From an uncultured Ruminococcus sp. (lineage in GTDB: Bacteria; Bacillota; Clostridia; Oscillospirales; Ruminococcaceae), in the NCBI GenBank assembly GCA_900539095.1, contig UQAR01000033.1, positions 1 through 22,762 of the forward strand: a stretch of 22,762 nucleotides of DNA, read 5' to 3'. Positions 1 to 6,583 of this stretch are shown here, piece by piece. Made by a program: the position numbers and the translations under genes. The notes beneath the pieces are model-generated. The model saw only the letters and a program-made list of their open reading frames with translations, was not told where the DNA came from and ran no database searches. Positions within the stretch are counted from its first letter, which is position 1. Each line of letters opens with the position of its first letter.

Positions 1-47
1 GAGATTCGCCTTAGTCTCGTGGGCTCGGAGATGTGTATAAGAGACAG
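1..47. other. Nextera sequencing adapter remnant (artefact)
   Basis: Bases 29-47 are the 19-base Tn5 mosaic end used in Nextera libraries. Bases 14-28 are the read-2 side adapter, and bases 6-13 (TCGCCTTA) match the standard N701 i7 index preceded by GAGAT from the flow-cell primer. This is library DNA left at the contig end. Genomic sequence starts at base 48, so anything upstream of metG, including its -35 box, is missing. Confidence 0.97.
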
Positions 48-53
48 AAGTAG

Positions 54-59
54 TATAAT
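54..59 (+). promoter_or_regulatory. -10 box of the metG promoter (-35 lost to adapter)
   Basis: TATAAT lies 47 bases before the metG start codon. The matching -35 position would fall inside the adapter sequence, so only half of the promoter can be seen. Confidence 0.5.
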
Positions 60-105
60 ATAAGAAATGCTGCTTATGCAAAATAATTTTACGGAGGTCC
101 TTTAT

Positions 106-2058
106 ATGGAGAAAAAACCGTTTTATATCACTACCCCGATATATTACCCTTCAGGTAATCCTCATATCGGTCACTGCTACACCACTGTTGCTTGCGATTC
201 CATCGCCAGATACAGACGTATGCAGGGCTATGATGTCATGTTCCTCACCGGTACTGACGAGCATGGTCTGAAAATTGAACAGAAGGCTGCTGAAAAAGGT
301 GTTACGCCTAAGGAATATGTTGACGAGATCGTCAAGACTTTCAAAAAGCTTTGGAGCTACATGAACATCAGCTATGACAGATACATCAGGACTACTGACG
401 ATTATCACATTGAAACTGTTCAGAAGATATTCAAGGCTCTTTACGACAAGGGCTACATTTACAAGGGCGAATACAAGGGCAAATACTGCACGCCTTGTGA
501 GAGCTTTTGGACTGAGTCACAGCTTGATGAGAACGGCTGCTGCCCTGAGTGTCACAGAGAGGTAACAGAGGCTAAGGAGGAGGCTTACTTCTTCAAGATG
601 TCACCATTTGCTGAGAGGATAGAAAAGCTGCTCACTGAAACTGACTATCTCCAGCCTAAGACTAGAGCCACTGAGCTTGTAAACAACTTTATCAAGCCTG
701 GTCTTGAAGATCTTTGTGTATCGAGAACTACTTTCAAGTGGGGTATTCCTGTTACATTTGATGACAAGCACGTTATTTACGTTTGGATAGACGCACTTTC
801 AAACTATATTTCCGCACTTGGTTTCTGGAACGAGCAGTACAATGATTTTGACAAGTTCTGGCCTGCTGACGTTCACATGGTAGCAAAGGATATCATGAGA
901 TTCCACGCTATCATTTGGCCTGCAATGCTTATGGCACTTGATCTTCCACTGCCTAAGCATCTTGCTGTACACGGTTGGATAACATTCAACGGACAGAAGA
1001 TGTCCAAGTCTTTGGGCAATGTTGTTGACCCATTCATTCTTGGTGAGAGATACGGTGCTGACGCTATCAGGTATCACATTCTGCGTGAAATGGCTTTGGG
1101 TGCAGACAGCTCATTCTCAAATGAGATAATGATAAACAGGATAAACTCTGATCTTGCAAATGGTCTTGGAAACCTTGTTTCAAGGACTGTAGCTATGGTT
1201 GACAAATATTTTGGCGGCACGTTGCCTACTGACAGAGAAGAGGGCGAATTTGACGCTGAGCTTATCGCTGAGGCTAAGGGACTTGTTGCAAAGGTAGACG
1301 AGTTCATGGACAAGACTCAGATAAACAATGCTTTGGCTGAAATATTCAAGGTAGTATCGAGAGCTAACAAGTACATTGATGAAACTACACCATGGGTACT
1401 GGGCAAGGACGAGAGCAAGAAGGCAAGGCTGGCGACAGTTCTTTACAATCTGCTTGAAACTATCAGGATAGTATCCACACTTCTTAGCAACTTCATGCCA
1501 ACCACAATGCCAAAGGTATGGGAGCAGATAGGTGCGGCTGAGGGCGACATCACATACGAGAACGCAGGCAAATTCGGTGTACTTCCTGCTGACGTGACAG
1601 TTCACAGGGGTGAGATAATCTTCCCAAGGATCGACGTTGACAAAGAGATCGAGGAGCTTAACAAGATAATAGGCAGCAATGCAGAGCCTGAGGAGAAGGC
1701 TGATGACGGTTTTGAGCCTGCACCTGTAGCTGACGAGATAACCATAGATGATTTTGCAAAGGTAGATTTGAGAGTTGCTCTTGTTAAGGACTGCGAGAAG
1801 GTAAAGAAGTCGAAGAAACTTCTTTGCTTACAGCTTGATGACGGATTCGGCGGCAGGCAGGTAGTATCGGGCATTGCGGCGTGGTACAAGCCTGAAGATC
1901 TTATTGGCAAGAAGGTAGTTATTGTAGCGAACCTCAAGCCTGTAAAGCTTTGCGGTGTTGAATCCAACGGCATGATATGTGCGGCTGACACTCCTGACGG
2001 TGCGGCAAGCGTTATTTTCCCAGATCAGGACTTGCCATGCGGAGCTAAGCTTAGATAA
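106..2058 (+). CDS. metG: methionyl-tRNA synthetase
   Basis: Cytoplasmic class I aminoacyl-tRNA synthetase that charges tRNA-Met with methionine using ATP. From the chosen start it is 650 residues, usual for the bacterial form with a C-terminal extension. The HIGH signature is intact at residues 20-23 and KMSKS at 298-302. A zinc-knuckle insertion has cysteines at 128, 131, 146 and 149. Residues from about 542 form the EMAPII/Trbp111-like OB-fold tRNA-binding domain, with the DLRV and SNGMICAA stretches typical of it. The ATG at 106 is chosen because GGAGGT ends 7 bases before it; an in-frame ATG at 67 has no ribosome site and is too close to the -10 box. The gene stands alone, followed by a hairpin and a tRNA gene. 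Confidence 0.98.
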   Translation: MEKKPFYITTPIYYPSGNPHIGHCYTTVACDSIARYRRMQGYDVMFLTGTDEHGLKIEQKAAEKGVTPKEYVDEIVKTFKKLWSYMNISYDRYIRTTDDYHIETVQKIFKALYDKGYIYKGEYKGKYCTPCESFWTESQLDENGCCPECHREVTEAKEEAYFFKMSPFAERIEKLLTETDYLQPKTRATELVNNFIKPGLEDLCVSRTTFKWGIPVTFDDKHVIYVWIDALSNYISALGFWNEQYNDFDKFWPADVHMVAKDIMRFHAIIWPAMLMALDLPLPKHLAVHGWITFNGQKMSKSLGNVVDPFILGERYGADAIRYHILREMALGADSSFSNEIMINRINSDLANGLGNLVSRTVAMVDKYFGGTLPTDREEGEFDAELIAEAKGLVAKVDEFMDKTQINNALAEIFKVVSRANKYIDETTPWVLGKDESKKARLATVLYNLLETIRIVSTLLSNFMPTTMPKVWEQIGAAEGDITYENAGKFGVLPADVTVHRGEIIFPRIDVDKEIEELNKIIGSNAEPEEKADDGFEPAPVADEITIDDFAKVDLRVALVKDCEKVKKSKKLLCLQLDDGFGGRQVVSGIAAWYKPEDLIGKKVVIVANLKPVKLCGVESNGMICAADTPDGAASVIFPDQDLPCGAKLR

Positions 2059-2076
2059 AACATTTATTAAAAAAAC

Positions 2077-2098
2077 AAGGAGCGGATTTCCGCTCCTT
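2077..2098. terminator. hairpin between metG and tRNA-Arg, probable terminator
   Basis: Perfect 10 bp inverted repeat AAGGAGCGGA/TCCGCTCCTT with a 2-base centre (loop 4 or more when the inner pairs open). The T tract is poor on the plus strand (TTAT), while a run of A precedes it, so it would work better on minus-strand transcripts. Some readthrough from metG into the tRNA is possible. Confidence 0.5.
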
Positions 2099-2102
2099 AT
2101 AT

Positions 2103-2179
2103 GCGTCTGTAGCTCAGTTGGATAGAGCGCAAGACTCCGACTCTTGAGGTCGCAGGTTCGATTCCTGTCAGGCGTACCA
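2103..2179 (+). tRNA. tRNA-Arg (anticodon CCG)
   Basis: A 77-base cloverleaf can be drawn by hand. The acceptor stem GCGTCTG pairs with CAGGCGT, with G-T at the first pair and one internal G-T. TA occupies 8-9, and the D arm is GCTC/GAGC. The anticodon stem CAAGA/TCTTG encloses the loop CTCCGAC, giving anticodon CCG (reads CGG arginine codons). The T arm is GCAGG/CCTGT with loop TTCGATT, the discriminator is A, and CCA is encoded. No variable-arm stem is seen. It sits 44 bases after metG and directly before the tandem structured repeats. Confidence 0.95.
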
Positions 2180-2184
2180 GTCAC

Positions 2185-2328
2185 TCGCCGTGACGGGCGA
2201 TTTACGCCCAACTTCCTTTTAAATCTTACTATTACGCCGCTAGGTGTAGTTAATTGTTATTTTTACTTTGTAGGTGCTTGCACCTGCACCAAATCCGCTA
2301 TCATTTATGGTAGCGGATTTTTTTATTT
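2185..2328 (+). repeat. structured direct repeat, copy 1
   Basis: First of two ~144 bp copies, about 94% identical (8 substitutions and one T-run length difference by eye), repeated at a period of 181 bases. In order it holds four potential hairpins: GGGCG/CGCCC; ATTACGCC/GGTGTAGT with a GCTA loop; AGGTGC/GCACCT, with a second GCACC that can replace the first; and a 13 bp terminator stem. It begins 6 bases after the tRNA CCA. The function is unknown. The open frame across it, which reads ...SAIIYGSGFF, is probably not a gene. Confidence 0.85.
2291..2324 (+). terminator. intrinsic terminator in repeat copy 1
   Basis: AAATCCGCTATCA pairs with TGGTAGCGGATTT (one G-T wobble) across a TTTA loop, and the last stem bases run into seven T in a row. 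This is a strong rho-independent terminator for transcription coming from the tRNA side. Confidence 0.88.
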
Positions 2329-2365
2329 CCGCCCATAGGCGTAATATGCTGGGAGAGTTATATGT

Positions 2366-2508
2366 TCGCCGTGACGGGCGATTTACGCCCAACTTTCTTT
2401 TAAATCTTACGACTACGCCGCTTGGTGTAGTTGGTCGTTATTTTTACTTTGCAGGTGCTTGCACCTGCACCAAATCCGCTATCATTTATGGTAGCGGATT
2501 TTTTATTT
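2366..2508 (+). repeat. structured direct repeat, copy 2
   Basis: Second copy of the element. All four hairpin stems are kept. The only substitution within a stem (ACTACGCC instead of ATTACGCC) turns a T-G pair into C-G, and the remaining changes lie in loops or linkers. Its last bases (2503-2508) also form the stop codon and final codon of the minus-strand gene that ends here. The 37 bases between the copies are not repeated. Confidence 0.85.
2472..2504 (+). terminator. intrinsic terminator in repeat copy 2
   Basis: Same 13 bp stem and TTTA loop as in copy 1, ending in six T. It faces the convergent minus-strand gene that stops at 2503. Confidence 0.85.
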
Positions 2509-2979
2509 ACACACCTCGTTAAGGCATTTTGTCACACGCTTTCGCAGTTCTTCGCCGCCGAATGGAAAACCGAACTCTGCGGCGGAACTTCCCCACTCAG
2601 GCGGGTGTTTTTTGCTGCTGTCGAAGTATCTGCTTTTCACCACGGCACGGTAGCGTTTTGGCATTTTTTCTGCAAGCTCCTCACATTCTCTCAATCGCAG
2701 CTGCACTTTGGCAAGCTCCAGCCACAGGTCGGTGAGTTTTCTGCCACGGTGGGCTATCCGCCCGCAATACTCCCCTACTGCGGCAAGCTGTGAGGACATT
2801 TCGCAGATATCCTCTTTAAGTTTCCACTCCTGCCACCTTAGTTTACGGTACTGGGAAAGTTTTCGCACTGCGGTGGCGTTCACTTTACTGCCTCCGCTGC
2901 GAAAATTATATCGGCTTGCTGAGGGTGAAAGACTTTTTATTTCTCTGACTTCCTTTGAATAATCGGTAACACGATTCAT
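2503..2979 (-). CDS. phage-type sigma-like / DUF1492-like protein
   Basis: A 158-residue basic protein, hypothetical by sequence alone. The middle is a heptad-rich, probably coiled-coil stretch (about residues 35-105). The C-terminus has the pattern R-Y-F-D ... W-(x)4-AEFGFPFGGEELRKRV, resembling the sigma-region-4-like tail of DUF1492/RinA-type phage regulators, although the turn region departs from the usual form. The ATG at 2979 is chosen because AGGAGC lies 6 bases upstream; a longer frame reaches 3012 without a comparable site. It is divergent from the XRE repressor across the operator-rich region and is the likely target of that repressor. It stops inside the T tract of repeat copy 2. 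The family assignment is tentative; a DNA-binding regulator of a mobile element is the best guess. Confidence 0.7.
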   Translation of the reverse strand: MNRVTDYSKEVREIKSLSPSASRYNFRSGGSKVNATAVRKLSQYRKLRWQEWKLKEDICEMSSQLAAVGEYCGRIAHRGRKLTDLWLELAKVQLRLRECEELAEKMPKRYRAVVKSRYFDSSKKHPPEWGSSAAEFGFPFGGEELRKRVTKCLNEVCK

Positions 2980-3123
2980 ATTTTTGCTCCTTTCTGCATT
3001 TTGTACAGACATTTGGACACTTAGTATGTTATACTATATTTACAAAGACAAATAGGTGATATAGTTCTGACAGTTTTTTGTAAGCTTATCTGGAAATATT
3101 TTTTACACGGGGCTGTAATTCTC

Positions 3124-3152
3124 TTGACTTTTACAGAAAAATGTACTATAAT
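3124..3152 (+). promoter_or_regulatory. rightward promoter towards the XRE repressor
   Basis: TTGACT, 17 bases, TATAAT: near-perfect consensus. The spacer holds a degenerate operator (TACAGAAAAATGTA, 3132-3145). Transcription would start near 3159 and give a leader of about 140 bases that runs through the three better operators. A weaker, closer alternative is TTCACA (3236-3241), 19 bases, TATATT (3261-3266). Confidence 0.65.
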
Positions 3153-3172
3153 TATATCGCAAGATGATTTTA

Positions 3173-3186
3173 TACAGATATCTGTA
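3173..3186. promoter_or_regulatory. operator O1, perfect palindrome
   Basis: TACAGATATCTGTA is a perfect 14-base dyad, the best member of an array with near matches at 3208-3221 and 3249-3262. It lies between the two predicted start sites, just downstream of the leftward -10 box. It is the likely binding site of the XRE repressor encoded at 3298. Confidence 0.7.
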
Positions 3187-3200
3187 CTTATCACATATAC

Positions 3201-3229
3201 AGTATAATACAGACTTCTGTAAATGTCAA
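3201..3229 (-). promoter_or_regulatory. leftward promoter towards the sigma-like gene
   Basis: On the minus strand: TTGACA (3224-3229), 17 bases, TATACT (3201-3206). The start site would be near 3194, so its transcript crosses the rightward promoter's start region. Operator O2 fills the spacer between the two boxes. Confidence 0.65.
3208..3221. promoter_or_regulatory. operator O2 inside the leftward promoter
   Basis: TACAGACTTCTGTA has perfect half-sites TACAGA/TCTGTA with a 2-base centre. It lies exactly between the -35 and -10 boxes of the leftward promoter, where a bound repressor would block it. Confidence 0.7.
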
Positions 3230-3248
3230 TAGGTGTTCACAAATAAAA

Positions 3249-3262
3249 TACAGATTTCTGTA
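3249..3262. promoter_or_regulatory. operator O3 upstream of the repressor gene
   Basis: TACAGATTTCTGTA, with the same half-sites, lies 36 bases before the repressor start and overlaps the weak proximal rightward promoter. Autoregulation is implied. Weaker lookalikes occur at 3003-3016 and 3069-3082. Confidence 0.68.
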
Positions 3263-3297
3263 TATTTGTGAAAAATCACAACTGGAGGAAGAAAAAT

Positions 3298-3645
3298 ATG
3301 TCTGAAATGTACAAAAGGATAGAACAGCTATGCAAGGATAACAATATGTCGGTATCGCAGATGTGCAGGGAGCTTTCCATAACAAGGAGTTGCCTTTCGG
3401 AGCTTAGCAAAGGCAGGACGGAGAGGCTTTCCACAGCGAATGCGTCAAAAATTGCAGACAGGTTCGGGGTCAGTGTACAATATCTTACAGACGGAAAAGA
3501 AAAAAACATTGACGAAGAGCTGAAATTTGCATTATTCAACGGTTCTGAGGGTGTGACGGACGAAATGTTTGACGAAGTCAGGCAATTTGCGGAAATGGTC
3601 AGGCTCAGAGAGGAGGCAAAACGCAGAAAGGTCGGTGAAGAATAA
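3298..3645 (+). CDS. XRE-family transcriptional repressor (ImmR/cI-like)
   Basis: A 115-residue protein with an N-terminal helix-turn-helix of the XRE/lambda cI class at about residues 5-60 (helix pair SVSQMCRELSITRSCLSELS, then A-S-K-I-A-D-R-F-G-V-S) and a short charged, helical C-terminal tail. No peptidase or sensing domain is visible. The start at 3298 follows GGAGG by 9 bases. Three bases after its stop begins an ImmA-type metallopeptidase gene, the arrangement of the ImmR-ImmA pair of ICEBs1 and many Firmicutes prophages, in which ImmA cleaves the repressor to release the element. The operator array just upstream suggests it represses both its own gene and the divergent gene. The class call is firm; the equivalence to ImmR is inferred from context. 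Confidence 0.88.
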   Translation: MSEMYKRIEQLCKDNNMSVSQMCRELSITRSCLSELSKGRTERLSTANASKIADRFGVSVQYLTDGKEKNIDEELKFALFNGSEGVTDEMFDEVRQFAEMVRLREEAKRRKVGEE

Positions 3646-3648
3646 GAG

Positions 3649-4053
3649 ATGAAGAACATACAGGAGCTGTATGACATTTGCAGGCGGGAGAACATCTCCA
3701 TAGATTTCATAGACTGTCCGAAATGCGGCTCGATATCGCTTTATGGTGCGAACGGTTGTGCCATAGGCATTGACAGTTCTACGCCTGTGGGCTTGCTGAA
3801 AGAGCGTGCGGCTCACGAGATCGGGCACTGTGTAAAGGGAGCATTTTACAACAGATATGCGGCGGCAGATCTTATTTCACGGCACGAATACAGGGCTGAC
3901 AAGTGGGCGATCGAGGAGCTGATACCAAAAGATGAACTGCTGGCGGCGATAAAGAAAAATCTTGACAGCATATATCTTTTATCCCAGCACTTTGGGGTCA
4001 GCGAAGATTTTATGCTAAAGGCTTGCAGATATTACGGGGTTTATTTTGGATAG
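3649..4053 (+). CDS. ImmA/IrrE-family metallo-endopeptidase
   Basis: A 134-residue soluble protein of the COG2856 (ImmA/IrrE) type. The zinc-binding HExxH is HEIGH at residues 56-60, preceded by the usual run of small residues (ERAAHEIGH). It is followed about 20 residues later by HEYRADKWA, where Glu80 is the probable third ligand. C23 and C26 form a CxxC near the N-terminus. In known systems this enzyme cuts an XRE repressor in response to a signal and induces the mobile element. The repressor gene lies 3 bases upstream in the same operon, and the preceding coding end supplies the ribosome site. It is followed by a strong terminator, so the operon has two genes. No integrase, relaxase or structural phage gene is nearby. 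Confidence 0.88.
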   Translation: MKNIQELYDICRRENISIDFIDCPKCGSISLYGANGCAIGIDSSTPVGLLKERAAHEIGHCVKGAFYNRYAAADLISRHEYRADKWAIEELIPKDELLAAIKKNLDSIYLLSQHFGVSEDFMLKACRYYGVYFG

Positions 4054-4057
4054 AAAA

Positions 4058-4100
4058 ACACCGCTGAGGGCGACTAACGCTCTCGGCGGTGTTGGTTTTT
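4058..4100. terminator. bidirectional terminator between convergent genes
   Basis: A stem of about 15 bp with G-T pairs, from ACACCGC...GCG to CGC...GCGGTGT, with an ACTAA loop. It is followed by TGGTTTTT on the plus strand and preceded by five A, so it can end both the immA transcript and the convergent glycosyltransferase transcript, whose stop codon it overlaps. Confidence 0.85.
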
Positions 4101-5793
4101 AGTAGAGTTTTTTTGCTGTAATTTCTTCTAATGTGCCTATTTTGTTGAAAAGGTCTTTTGTGACGTAGATCGTGATGTATTGTTCGTCAGTTTTAAACTT
4201 ATACGGTTTATACACTTCAATTCTTTTAACTGCAACATAGTCATTTACATCAATATCAGGATAAACTTTCGTTATCTGACAACGATCAAGCACTACATCC
4301 GGAGGACCTTGCTCTCGCCATTTTGCAAAAATCTCTTCATTTTCTTCTTCAGTCGTAGATTTATGCCACTGGAAAGTTTTTTCAGGATCATCAATATTAA
4401 AGTTATAGAATACATTATGATCAAAATATGGATCAAGTGCAACTGCGATTCCATTTATTAACGGGTAATCTTCCCAATCAAGAGTAGCCTCGTCAACTCC
4501 CCAATCATCTTCAGGATCTTCAACCAGTTCGTGTGTCCACGGACTGAGTATTCTGTAATCTTCAAGATCATATTCTTTTATAAAATCAGCAGCCTCATTC
4601 AGCCAATAAGGATAACGTATATCAAGATACGATGATGCACAGGTCCATGTAATAGGGACAATTAAAGGAAGGAAGGCAATAATTTTTATTGCTATCTTCA
4701 AGGCATTGCCGACGCTGTTATACAGGGACACAAAAAATTTTGGAAGTTCGATCCTACCATTCTCATCTAATATTATCCAGAACAAATATATCAAAAGAAT
4801 CATTACAAGTCCCATATGGTGAGTGGAAGAATATAGCAATACACAAAAACTTGCGAATAAGGTATATGTCAATAAAAAAATTGACAACTTTTTGTTTTTA
4901 CAGAACAACATACAGCACAGTGCAAACAGGAAAAATGATAAAGCACACAGTGGTATCAAGCTTATGTAATCGTAAATATACTGAGGTCCTGGAGGCATTT
5001 GTCCAACTGTTGCCTCTGTGATAATAAGCATAAAACGCAGTAATGTTGAAATGCTGAAATTAAAGCTAAACAATTCGTCTGTGTTTGAACTGTTAGGAGT
5101 GTAGGTATTGTAATGTGGAAAAATCTCTACAATAATAAGCAATACGAGAATGAGCAACGATGCCATGAGCCAGCAGCGTTTATCTTTGAAAACTGTAGCT
5201 AGTTTACCTGCTCTGTACTTCTCAGCAAATATCTCACACAACCAAACAATACAGAAAGCACCTGCTATGATGATTCCCATGGAATGTATTGCACACATCA
5301 ATGTTAGGCACAGAAGATATTTTACAGGGTGCTCATTCCTACCTTTGTAACACACAGCTGCGAGAAACATTGCGAGTACAAGTATACAATAAGGTCTGCT
5401 TATAACGCCATACTGATAGAACAAGAAAAAATTAAAAGGCAGCAAACAGCGTATCAGCTTAGGAAATGGTGACTTGAAAAGCAGAACTGCTATTGCAAGG
5501 GTCATAAAAAATATATTGACTATCGCAAGGGACAATTCGTATGGTGCTCCAAGCTTTGCAAAAGGCAAAAGTATGAGATGCCACAGCGGCGGATGTCCCT
5601 CATAGTGCGGAATCTCAAAAAGTATCTCTTTTAATGTTCCCGAACGTGCTATCGCCCAAGCCTGAGCCTCGTCAAACCACGGTTCGTGAAAATATGATAC
5701 AGTGCAAACACCAAGCAGGTATATTATCAGCGTTATAACATCGCATTTTCCATGCTCTTTGCTGAACGCCCAGCTTTTAAATTTCTCTTTCAT
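4099..5793 (-). CDS. GT-C-like membrane glycosyltransferase
   Basis: A 564-residue polytopic membrane protein with many hydrophobic segments over residues ~18-385 and a soluble C-terminal part (~395-564). After the first membrane segment comes F-D-E-A-Q-A-W (Asp41-Glu42) and then HYEGHPPLWHL. An acidic pair in the first outside loop followed by HPPL is characteristic of GT-C enzymes of the PMT/ArnT type, which transfer sugars from polyprenyl-phosphate carriers to envelope acceptors. Donor and acceptor cannot be told from sequence. The start follows TTGGAGG by 7 bases, with a consensus promoter just upstream. Base composition is more AT-rich than metG or the right-hand block. It is monocistronic, between two terminators. 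Confidence 0.75.
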   Translation of the reverse strand: MKEKFKSWAFSKEHGKCDVITLIIYLLGVCTVSYFHEPWFDEAQAWAIARSGTLKEILFEIPHYEGHPPLWHLILLPFAKLGAPYELSLAIVNIFFMTLAIAVLLFKSPFPKLIRCLLPFNFFLFYQYGVISRPYCILVLAMFLAAVCYKGRNEHPVKYLLCLTLMCAIHSMGIIIAGAFCIVWLCEIFAEKYRAGKLATVFKDKRCWLMASLLILVLLIIVEIFPHYNTYTPNSSNTDELFSFNFSISTLLRFMLIITEATVGQMPPGPQYIYDYISLIPLCALSFFLFALCCMLFCKNKKLSIFLLTYTLFASFCVLLYSSTHHMGLVMILLIYLFWIILDENGRIELPKFFVSLYNSVGNALKIAIKIIAFLPLIVPITWTCASSYLDIRYPYWLNEAADFIKEYDLEDYRILSPWTHELVEDPEDDWGVDEATLDWEDYPLINGIAVALDPYFDHNVFYNFNIDDPEKTFQWHKSTTEEENEEIFAKWREQGPPDVVLDRCQITKVYPDIDVNDYVAVKRIEVYKPYKFKTDEQYITIYVTKDLFNKIGTLEEITAKKLY

Positions 5794-5825
5794 TTATATC
5801 CTCCAAAAAAATAATTGACATATAA

Positions 5826-5854
5826 ATTATACCATTTATTAAGAAATTAGTCAA
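5826..5854 (-). promoter_or_regulatory. promoter of the glycosyltransferase gene
   Basis: On the minus strand: TTGACT (5849-5854), 17 bases, TATAAT (5826-5831). Predicted start near 5819, about 26 bases before the ATG. Confidence 0.75.
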
Positions 5855-5924
5855 TGATTTTGTAAAACTTTTTGCGACAAATATTGACATAATTAGGCTT
5901 ATACTCAATGTCTGCAATAAAAAG

Positions 5925-5963
5925 AAATAACCGCTCCACTACCATGTAGGACGGTTATTTTTT
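5925..5963. terminator. bidirectional terminator
   Basis: AAATAACCG pairs with CGGTTATTT and, after a one-base bulge, TCC pairs with GGA, enclosing a loop that has its own CTAC/GTAG pairing. Plus-strand tail ATTTTTT; minus-strand tail ATTTCTTTTTATT. It ends the minus-strand pilin/sRNA transcripts; no plus-strand gene feeds it. Confidence 0.75.
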
Positions 5964-6016
5964 ACAACTATTTCCACTTGGAGGTAAACCGCTTACAGCA
6001 GTATGCCTCTTTCATT
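5925..6016 (-). ncRNA. candidate small RNA with exposed CCUCC
   Basis: About 90 bases bounded by a consensus minus-strand promoter (6023-6051) and an intrinsic terminator (5925-5963), with no reading frame of note. The RNA would carry UUUACCUCCAAG in a region that looks mostly unpaired. CCUCCAA is an exact 7-base complement of the UUGGAGG ribosome site of the downstream glycosyltransferase gene, and CCUCC complements Shine-Dalgarno sites generally. The RNA is inferred from signals only; the stretch could instead be a pilin 3' region with a spurious promoter. Confidence 0.4.
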
Positions 6017-6022
6017 ATCTTA

Positions 6023-6051
6023 ACTATACCACAGCAATGACAGATTGTCAA
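6023..6051 (-). promoter_or_regulatory. promoter just after the pilin stop codon
   Basis: On the minus strand: TTGACA (6046-6051), 17 bases, TATAGT (6023-6028), starting only 6 bases beyond the 3' end of the pilin gene. It has no coding region before the terminator at 5925-5963, which suggests a small RNA. Confidence 0.5.
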
Positions 6052-6056
6052 TAGCC

Positions 6057-6524
6057 TTAAAACTTAACACCCCAGCTGAAATTATCAGGCAGTTCATCAA
6101 GATTTTTAGCAGGGTCAGGATACTGCCCCACTATCGCTTTTGATGCCGGCGACCTTACATCGCACCACTGTGCAAGCTTGTATCTGCCGTCCTCCCCTGC
6201 GATCCAATAGGCATAGCCTGCGTTATCACCGTTGACATTTAGTGCATCATGGACAGCTTTTTCAAGTTTTTTTGAAGAGTCAGGCTCAGCGGTGCAATCA
6301 ACAACAGCTGTGCAGGATCTGACGTCAACATCTTTTCCCTCACACTGCATATCAGTTACAACTGAGTTTACTGTGTTAAAAACTATCTTTGCATTACTGT
6401 TTGCACTTTTAAGCTTTGCCTTTTTGATATAACTCATCATAGTTGGTATAAGAATAGCCGCAAGCACGCCGATAATGGCAACAACGACCACAAGCTCCAC
6501 CAAAGTAAAGCCTTTTTTATTCAT
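6057..6524 (-). CDS. type IV pilin-like protein 2
   Basis: A 155-residue prepilin. The leader MNKKG is followed by the prepilin peptidase site G/FTLVE, with the conserved Glu at mature position 5. A ~20-residue hydrophobic helix (LVVVVAIIGVLAAILIP) would anchor it in the membrane until assembly. The C-terminal domain keeps AQWCDV and GQYPDPAKN, shared with the paralogue at 6738-7253. It has its own consensus promoter and a GAGGG ribosome site. Ruminococcus albus Pil proteins (CbpC/PilA) of this type have been linked to adhesion to cellulose; whether that holds here is unknown. No pilin peptidase, ATPase or platform gene is in the window, so assembly must depend on genes elsewhere. Confidence 0.9.
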   Translation of the reverse strand: MNKKGFTLVELVVVVAIIGVLAAILIPTMMSYIKKAKLKSANSNAKIVFNTVNSVVTDMQCEGKDVDVRSCTAVVDCTAEPDSSKKLEKAVHDALNVNGDNAGYAYWIAGEDGRYKLAQWCDVRSPASKAIVGQYPDPAKNLDELPDNFSWGVKF

Positions 6525-6583
6525 GTCTTTCCCTCAATTCTTTCATCAAAATATTGATCCCCATTTAATATTTCGACAAGTAT

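Noticed and set aside
29..47. Transposon end at the left edge
   Set aside because: It is the engineered Tn5 mosaic end of a sequencing kit, joined to a known index and adapter.
2180..2510. CRISPR array or att-site pair
   Set aside because: Only two copies of 144 bp with a 37-base spacer, far outside CRISPR dimensions. No copy of the tRNA 3' end long enough for an att site is found on the other side of the immunity genes; only a 7-base AGGCGTA match at 2337-2343.
2144..2522. Two overlapping open frames across the tandem repeats, encoding similar ~60-80 residue peptides ending in ...SAIIYGSGFF
   Set aside because: They run through tRNA and terminator hairpins, have no ribosome site, and the differences between copies change amino acids while keeping RNA stems. 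They are by-products of the repeat.
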